The position numbers were made by a program, and so were the translations under genes. Positions 56,880 to 64,000 of a stretch of 64,000 nucleotides of DNA are shown piece by piece. The first letter of the stretch is position 1, and each line of letters starts with the position of its first letter. The DNA is from Edaphochlamys debaryana (taxonomy: Eukaryota; Chlorophyta; Chlorophyceae; Chlamydomonadales): the NCBI GenBank assembly GCA_016858145.1, contig JAEHOE010000195.1:62001-126000 (forward strand), read 5' to 3'. A model generated the notes under the pieces. It was not told the DNA's origin and searched no databases. It saw only the letters and a program-made list of their open reading frames with translations.

Positions 56880-57601
56880 GACACAGGAGGTCAACGGCGC
56901 TGAGCGCCTGCGGCCGAAGCCCCGAGCGCCCGCCTAGCGCCGGCCAGGCTACTCTACCGTCCAACGGAGCACCGACAGGCACCTATGCGCGCTTCTCTTG
57001 CGGACACCCTCCTCCTGCCCCCTCGCCCCTCCCCCTGCACCCTGGCTCCGCACTCCGCTCCGGCCCTCGCCCCTGCTGGCTGGCTCCCAGGGCCCCCCGA
57101 AGCTATCGCTGTGCTCCCCGCAGCCAACCAGCGGGCGCTGCTCTCCGTTGGGTTCCGCCGTCTTAGGCCGTGTCGCGGCGACGGCAGTTCCTAGCCAGCC
57201 CCTACAGTCGGGGGCAAGGGCATGTGTAACCGACCTACGACGCCCGTCCCGCGCGTAGGCACCTCGATCGGCCCCAGACAAGGCTGCACGGGAGGGACTG
57301 CGGCTGCATGAGCCCAGGTGCCGCCGCCTGGGCCTGGGCAAGTACGGGCCGTGGGGCCTCCCCAGCGAGCCTGCTGCCTCCGGGTCCCGCCGTCATCGGC
57401 TGGACCTGTGCCGTGGAGCGCTCGTTACCCGGGCTTCCGGCCCTCAAGCCGCTGAGACGGTGCCCGGACGCTCCTCTTTGCTCTGGCTGGATACAGCGGC
57501 CACCCTCGCCGTCCATGGCAGCAGCAGGGGCTCCGCCGCTGCCTCCCCCTTCCCATTCTGCCTCCTCCTCCTCCTGCTCCTCCGCCTCCGCGGCCGCCTC
57601 C

Positions 57602-60600
57602 TCACTTCTTGCGCGTGAGCACCTTGTGGGTGATCTGTATGAGCGCCTCGCGGGCGATCTCCGCGTGGTCGGACTGGGCGGCGGGCAGGCAGCGGATCTG
57701 GGAGGGCGTGGAGGGCAGGAGCGCGAGTGAGGGAAGGGGCGGTGAGCAGCAGGAGGCCGGGCGGTGCAATGCGCTCCGATCCAAGCCCGAGCCAAGGTAC
57801 ATCGTGGCTGCTGCAATGCGTCCTCCGGCTACCTCAGCCGGCCCTCTACCCGGCTACCGGTGCATGACGGCAGATTCCCGTGCCTGGCTCACTCCTCGCA
57901 CTGCCTGCCCGCCTAGGCCCTGACCTCATCGTATCGACAGCCCGCCCCCAGCCCTGTCTCCGGCACCGCCCCACCCGCCAAATCTCCCACCCTCCCGTTC
58001 CCCCTCCCCGCGTTCCCCGCCCACACCCGCCGACAACACCCCACTCCCAAAGACCCCCGCCCCACCATGTCCGCCGCCGCCTTGGCGTGGGACGCCGCCA
58101 GCTCCTCCGCCCTCCGCAGCCCCTGCGTTGCCTCCACCATAGACATGGCCTGGGGCGGGGGGGAGGGGTTGGGCAAGGGGGCGGCACGGGCCAGGAGGCA
58201 GGTTGAGAGGCGAGTGGGTCGCGTCGAGTGCATGTTAGAGGACGACCACGAACGGGCCCGGAAAAGTCGTAAGGAGAAGAATTAGCCCATGCCCTGTGCT
58301 GTCTCACCCTACGCCTTTGCCCAAACCATGCCCTTCCCATACCGTGCCCCCTCCCAGGCCGGACCCTGCCCTTCCCCCCACCAGAGCCACGTCCCCCTCC
58401 CCCTTCCCTTCCCAGGCCCCCCCTCCCAAGCCCCACCAGCGCCACGTCCCCCTCGTGCTTGAAGCGGCGCAGAATGAGCGGCCGCAGCGCGGGCTGCTCC
58501 TCGGCCGCAAACAGCACCTGGTGGGGGAGGGGTAGCATTAGGGGCAGGGACGACCAGGCGATAAGGAGGGAACAGCGGGCTCAAGCTCCCAAGAGCCGCC
58601 CCAGCCCCAGCCCCAGCCCCAGCCCCAGCCCCAGCCCCACAGCCCCACGCGTGCCCTGCTTCCCTCTCTCCCTCCTCCCCGCTCTTCCTGTCGTCTCCCT
58701 CCTCCCCGCCCTTCCTGTCGTCTCCCTCCTCAACGCCCTTCCTGTCGTCCCCCTCCTCAACGTCCTTTCTGTCGTCCAAGGTCCCCTCCTCTCCCGCTAC
58801 CTCCCCCCTGCGGCCCCACCGGCGCCGTGGCCAGCCCCGAGCGCATGTCGTTGAGCGCGGGCTTCCCCAGCACCGAGGAGGAGCCGGTGAGGTCGAGCAG
58901 GTCGTCCACCACCTGGGGGGGAGGGGAGGGGGACGAGGGGGAGGAGGGGCGTTAGTCCAAGGCTTGAAGCGGCGCTTGGGGTCGCTGCCGCGACAGTGCG
59001 GTGTGGGAGTGCGGTGACGCCTCAACGCGCGCCGGCCCTCGTACATGCGCCGGCGCCGACCAGCCCCGGCAATCACCCCCACCACTCATCCCCCCAACCG
59101 CCGCAACTACGCTTCCCCGGCTAACACGAGCAGCCCGCATCACCCCACCTGGAATGCGATCCCCAGGTGGCGCCCGTAGCTCCATGCCATGTCGCACACC
59201 TGCGATGGGGGTAGGGCGGAAGGGAGGGGGGGATATTGAAGCTGAGCGTGAGGGGATCAGGGGGAAAATTGGCGTCATGGCCAACCCCACCGGGTGCCCC
59301 CCTCCTCTCCTCTCCCATCATCCTTTCCCCTTCCCCAGCTTCCCCTCTTCGCCCAACACGCCCCCTTCGCCCCCCCCCAGCTTCCCCTCTTCGCCCAACG
59401 CGCCCCCTTCGCCCCCTCCCCCCACCTCGTCGCTGCTGTCCGCCAGCACCGCTATGCTGCGGGCGCTGTTGGCCATGAGCGATGCGGTCTTGCAGTAGGT
59501 CTTGGCCAGGTAGTGCTCCAGGTCCAGCAGCTGCTCGGTGGTGGCGGTCATCTGGGGGGGGGAGGGGAGGGGAGGAGAGGGAGGGAGGGTGGTGGTGAGG
59601 GGGCGGTTTCTGGACGAGGACAAGGGCGGAGAAAGGGGGAGGAAGGGGAGGATGGTGAGAGGGCGGGAAGGGCGAGGTAGGGCTCCAGGAGCTCGGTGGG
59701 TGTTGCACGCAAGCACGTGCTCAACACACCACTGGGCCTCAAGGCCTGCGCCGGCCGCGGCCCCTAGCCCCATCCCCTGCTCCTCGCCGCCCACGCCCCC
59801 ACGTGCCTGCATGATCTCGCCCGACACCAGGTGCTCCAGGACCTGACAGGGGGGGGAGGTAGGGAGATTGTGGGGACAGGCGTTAGACTACCGGTAGCCA
59901 TCTGCCTCTCGGACAACCCCATCTTCCACCCCAGCTCAGGCCCCACCACTCGACCAGCCAGCGGTCCACCTCCCATCACCCCCCCCACACACACCCTCCA
60001 ACCCCTCCCCCCCACCTGGCTCATGAGCTCCACGATGGTGGTGTTCTTGAGGGCGGCCAGGGACACGGAGGCACGGGCCAGCAGGAAGTCACCCGCCAGG
60101 ATGGCCACCTGGGGGGTTGGCGGTTGGCGGTTGGGGGTGGGGGGTTGGAAAGGACGGGTGCTAATGGGGCGAGCTGGACCGCCTCGCCTCGGTGTGTGAG
60201 AGGGCAGGATGCCGCGCCGCGGTTGCATCGCCTGGGCACGGCGTGCAAGTCCCCGCCCACCAGCCCCAAGCCCCCCACCAGCCCCGCACCCCTTTCCCCG
60301 TACCCCTTCAGCCGGCCCACTACCCGTCCTCCCTGCAAGCTTCCCTCACCTGACCCCACCCCCTCCCTGCCGCCCCCCCACCGCACCTTGTTGCCCACGT
60401 TGGTGTTGAGGGACACCACACCGCGCCGGGTCTGGGGGGCAACAGGGCGCAGGGAACTGCAGCTGCTGACATCCCTAGCACAGTAGAACAGCTTGGCCAA
60501 TACCAGAGCCCACCCCCCGTCCACCACCGCAACTGCACGCATGACTACGCTCCACACCTTCCCGCATACCCACCGGACCAATTGCACACGGCCTGCTCCG

Positions 60601-62297
60601 CGCAGCACACCAACGCCCGCCCACCTGTGCGTCATCGATTACGTCATCGTGCAGCAGCGAGGCCACGTGGATGAGCTCCGTGATCTCCGCCAACCGCTGC
60701 TGCCGCCGCCGCAGCTCGGGCGTGTGCTCGTTGGGAGGCCGCGTGTCCACCTGGGGGGGGGGCAGGCGGCGGCGGGAGTTGAGGCCCGGGTGATGCATCC
60801 CGTGCACACATGCGTCCAACAATGGGCGTGCCTCCGGCGCAGGCAGCCCCACCGGCCACAGCACTGGGAACAAGCCACCTGGCCCCCACAGCCACGCTTT
60901 CCCAGTCGTGATGCTGGCCAATCAGTTTGCTTCTTGAACAGCTGCGGCCCAGCCATCAGGGCTGCCACAGCGCTTGCCGCATTCCCCACGTAGGCCACAG
61001 CGCCCGGCCGTCTGCCAGCCGCCGGCTGCGAGGCAGCCCTGCCCTCCTTTGCTGCCCCTCTCCAGCCCTGTGCACTCCTCTGCACGCCTGCCACGCAGGC
61101 TGGCAGCTCTCCGGCAGCACGCGGCATCGCGCGGCGCCCGCCCGCTGATCCCTACTGCCAGCAGTCCGGCTGCCGCGCCCCAGCCACACACCCGGAGCAG
61201 TTGCTTCCGCTGGTCCCCCGCCCTGCCGCTCACAGAAGGCACTGCCGCAGGGCACAGGCCATGCCCCCTCGTCCTCGGACCCAGGCCGACACCGAACCGC
61301 TGGGCTCCTGGACCCCCGCCGTCGGCCAGTGTACCAAACACCCAAACGGGCGCTTCCCCGGTCCTCCGCACGCCCATCGAAGCGCCGCCGCCCTCCACCT
61401 CTGCCCTCACTGCCCCCGCCCGCCTCTGCCCCGCCCCGCCACCCCTCCTACCCCCCTCCCCCTCCCACCCGCCCTTCCTCCCGCCGCCCCCACCTGCAGG
61501 TACTGCGGCGACGGCGCTGCGGGCGACAGCGCCGAAGCCATGAGCAGCGCCAGGGTGGGGCGCAGGCGCTTGCCCTCAATGCCCCGACGGAAGAAGTACT
61601 CGGCCGCGGTTTTGAGCGCGGGGATGCCCGTGGTCACCGACAGGCGCAGTCTCTCCGACACCACCTCCACCTCCTGCTGCACCACGTTGAAGGGGTCCAC
61701 GCGCCGGTTGCGGACCTCGTCCCAGTTCTGCGTGTGTGCGGGTTGGGTGGGTGGGGGTGGGCGTGGCGGGAGTGGGGATGGGTTGGGTGGTGGGATGGGG
61801 GGGCCGGCGCGTGGGCGGGGTGGAGGTCTGCGAAGGCTGGGGCAGGGCGTGATTGGGTTGGGGAAACTGGGCGCAGAAAACAGCAATGCTACTTGCTGAT
61901 GGTCTTCGCGGCGGCTGGAGGGAGGGCACGCCATAGCCGTGCGCGCCCAATCGCCGAGGCTGGACGAGACTGAAGGGCAAGGGCGTGCGCTGGGTGCCAG
62001 GTCCAGGCCTGCGGGTGACGCCGAACCCAGAAGCCTAACAAGCCGCTTCAAGCTTCGAAGAAGCGAACGGTGGCGCACCTGAAGGTATCCCTGAGGCACT
62101 GCGGCCGTCAGGAAGAGCCTATGTAGAGCCGGGGCCTGCGGGATGGCGAGCGATGTTGCTGATGCCACGACCATCCAAGCGGTGGTCACCTGCGAGCTTA
62201 CCGCTTCCCAGGCGCTGGATAATGAAGACGTAGAGCAGGCTGCATCGTGTATAAGGGTGCAGCGTGAGCACCGCCGCCCAGTGCCACGCATCACCAT
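57602..62297 (-). CDS. COQ1: Solanesyl (polyprenyl) diphosphate synthase, mitochondrial type
   Basis: Twelve exons give 427 residues: 62297..62079, 61727..61494, 60750..60625, 60431..60387, 60108..60016, 59842..59807, 59551..59426, 59199..59149, 58912..58820, 58517..58437, 58149..58066, 57697..57602. A trans-prenyltransferase that elongates isoprenoid diphosphates to make the ubiquinone side chain. The first aspartate-rich motif is LLHDDVIDDA (about 186-190) and the second is VVDDLLDLTGSS (about 313-317). Other family blocks are AAEYFFRRGIEGKRLRP, TRRGVVSLN, NVGNKVAILAGDFLLARA, KTASLMANS, GRHLGIAFQ, LGKPALNDM and a C-terminal ITHKVLTRKK, all closest to the COQ1/SPS3 mitochondrial type. The presequence is Arg/Ser/Ala-rich; a later Met near 62170 is possible. 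The 36-nt exon 59842..59807 ends in a GC donor (CAG|GCACGT), required to join GEIMQ to MTATTEQ. Confidence 0.87.
58685..58777 (-). repeat. 27-bp minisatellite in an intron of the solanesyl-PP synthase
   Basis: Four units with period 27 based on TTCCTGTCGTCYCCCTCCTC, at 58685, 58712, 58739 and 58766. A (CCCCAG)n-type tract precedes it (about 58600-58640). Confidence 0.85.
59337..59420 (-). repeat. Two about 42-bp tandem units next to a splice donor
   Basis: AGCTTCCCCTCTTCGCCCAA plus CRCGCCCCCTTCGCCCC occurs twice (59337 and 59379), ending just before the donor of exon 59551..59426. Confidence 0.8.
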
Positions 62298-63400
62298 CAC
62301 CCGGCACTCCTACCAGCTGTGGAAGTAGACGCCAAGGCCCCGCATAGTCTCCCCGCTTGGAGCGCTGCTCGTTGGAGACTCATTCCTCGAGCGCCGCTGC
62401 TGCACGCGGGGTCCTAGTCGCGGATGCCAATCCCTCGCTCCAAGCTCGCTGCAGTTTCGCTCCCTCGAACGTGACTGTAAGCAGATAAGAGCGCGGTGAT
62501 ACTCAGAGCGTGTGTCACCGAGACGGCGTCTACACGAGCTCAATTTGCGTAGGGCTGTGTGAACAACACGCTTCGGTGTGCGGAGCTTGTGGGAAAACGG
62601 ATCGCTGCAGCCGGATTCGTGTAGGCCCAACTTCCGCAGCGGACAATTTGGGTCAGGATCCGCGGATGCATGCGTGCGTGGCGGGTTTCGACATCCGGCC
62701 ATCTTTCCCTCGACCCGTAGCATCTCCCCCTCCCCCCATCTTGATAGCCCTAGCGCGCCCGTGCTCAGCTGAATCCATCGCACTGCACTGCCGCTACACA
62801 CACGCCTGCAGGCCTGTCCCAGGAAAGGCTAGACGGCCTTGCAGCTTGCGTCCTATGCCCTCAACCCAGAGCTCAAGTCCATGCAAAGGTCCCTGTGCAG
62901 TTACGCTGCATTGCATCCTGCCTGCGCTCCATCTAAGCTCTTTGCCGTGAACCCAAGCCCCCCACACGGCAAGTCTGCTGTTCACACATGATCTGCCTTT
63001 GCCGCCCTCTAATCGCTTTGAGCCTGCCAAGCGGACACACCGTGGCCCACCGCCCTACACCGATGAGCCCCCGTGCCGCCTTGACGGGGCAGCTCGAGTC
63101 ACACAGCTCTGCACAGCTGCGCCCATACCACGAGCGGCTGGCCTGCACCTCACACCCGCACGCAACAACGCAGGTGCTTAGCCAGCACCCAAAACACCCC
63201 ACCGGCACGCCCCGGCCCCCGCCTGGCCGCCCCCGGCGGCGAGCCGCACCAGCTCTTTCCATGCACCCCCACCCCAACCCGGTTGTCTATAATAACCCCC
63301 ACCCCTCCCAGTTCACCGCTCGCATCCCAATCCATCCCCCATTTTTTTGGTGGCCCCCAGCGCAGAGCAACAGCGCCGACGCGCCGGGGGTTTGCGTCCC
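62298..63400. other. Intergenic: 5' flank of solanesyl-PP synthase
   Basis: About 1.1 kb; no gene recognised on either strand. It should contain the synthase promoter and the 3' UTR of the gene on the right. Confidence 0.4.
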
Positions 63401-64000
63401 TCAATCATCCTCTGGCACGCCCTCGATGTTTAGCGTCGAGACCAGCGCTGCCGCCTGGCGCCGCTCCTGGTCCGCCTGCCGCCGCAGCCCCTCCTCGCGG
63501 CGCTGGTGCGGGCTGACGGCGGGCTTGGCGGGGAGCGAGTTGCAGAAGCGCACGAAGGTGGGGGAGTCCTTCATGGAGCGGTAGTACGTGGGGTCGTCCT
63601 GGGGAGGAGTGGGGGGCGGGGTTGGGGAAGCAGAGGGAGCTGAGCGCAAGGGCTGGTTGTGTGGGGGTCAGGATCAACGTTGGGGATGCCGAACACGGGT
63701 CGGCACGCAAAGCTGGCGAGCAGCACCCTTGTAAGCCTTCGGGTGCCCAGCAGACCTCAGTCCCGCCCTGAAACATCACCCCGCCTGACTTCCCTTCCAC
63801 CCATTACCGAACTCCCTGGCGGCACCCGTGTTCCCGCCCAGCCCCACGACAGCTGCACCCGCCCCACCCTCCTCCTGCCCGCCAACGCCTCACCTCCACT
63901 CGCGCCGGCGCCCCGTACACGAGGCTCCGGTCGCCCGCCCGGCCCATGCCCTTGTAGCTCTCCTGGCCCACGCGGACCTTGCGCCCCAAGCTGGACTCGA
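63401..64000 (-). CDS. Uncharacterised protein, C-terminal exons (partial)
   Basis: Two exons are visible: from the right edge to 63894, and 63598..63401, joined in phase 0. The visible peptide begins ESSLGRKVRVGQESY, passes GRAGDRSLVYGAPARVE and DDPTYYRSMKDSPTFVRF, and ends in a Gln/Arg-rich helix (HQRREEGLRRQADQERRQ) and LNIEGVPEDD. Codon use and splice sites (GAG|GTGAGG donor, CCCCAG acceptor) support a real gene. I do not recognise the family. The N-terminus lies beyond the window. Confidence 0.65.

Larger units (their letters stand above)
55014..57601. other. Convergent 3' flanks: eIF4E-binding gene and solanesyl-PP synthase
   Basis: About 2.6 kb between two facing stop codons. No coding exon was recognised. 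It holds an 11-bp tandem repeat and candidate TGTAA motifs for both transcripts (56148-56152 plus; 56875-56879 minus). Confidence 0.45.

Overview
The window looks like nuclear DNA of a volvocine green alga (a Chlamydomonas or Volvox relative). It is GC-rich. Its genes are cut into many short exons with GT..AG introns, often opening GTGAGT, GTGCGT or GTGGGG. TGTAA polyadenylation motifs lie downstream of several stop codons. Plastid proteins carry algal-type transit peptides. One protein is very close to Chlamydomonas-type CHLI2. Exon joins were made by reading splice sites and checking that phase and family alignment agree. The totals given for complete genes divide by three.

Layout, left to right: the first exons of plastid fructose-1,6-bisphosphatase (minus, running off the left edge); a Mediator MED27-like gene (minus); CHLI2, an Mg-chelatase I subunit (plus), convergent with a CPP1-like POR chaperone (minus), so two chlorophyll-synthesis genes sit tail to tail; an 801-bp non-autonomous hAT element with perfect 8-bp target duplications; a long F-box/leucine-rich-repeat gene (minus); a rearranged partial duplicate carrying three hslU exons; a repeat-bearing gene-poor stretch; a secreted fucosyltransferase-like gene (plus) whose first intron holds a Ty3/gypsy-type retroelement of about 13 kb; mitochondrial HslU (minus), divergent from an eIF4E-binding, Gln/Pro-rich protein (plus); mitochondrial-type solanesyl diphosphate synthase (minus); and the 3' end of an unrecognised gene (minus, running off the right edge).

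The most unusual object is the retroelement. It has a Gag of about 1760 residues, a single in-frame TGA between Gag and Pol, and an otherwise standard RT, RNase H and DDE integrase. It also has three additions: a degenerate C5-DNA-methyltransferase-like segment between RNase H and integrase, a PHD finger after the integrase, and a C-terminal Rossmann methyltransferase-like domain. This copy is decayed (two frameshifts, altered protease and methyltransferase motifs) and I could not find its LTRs. The host gene around it still reads through as an intact 370-residue frame if the exons are joined as proposed.
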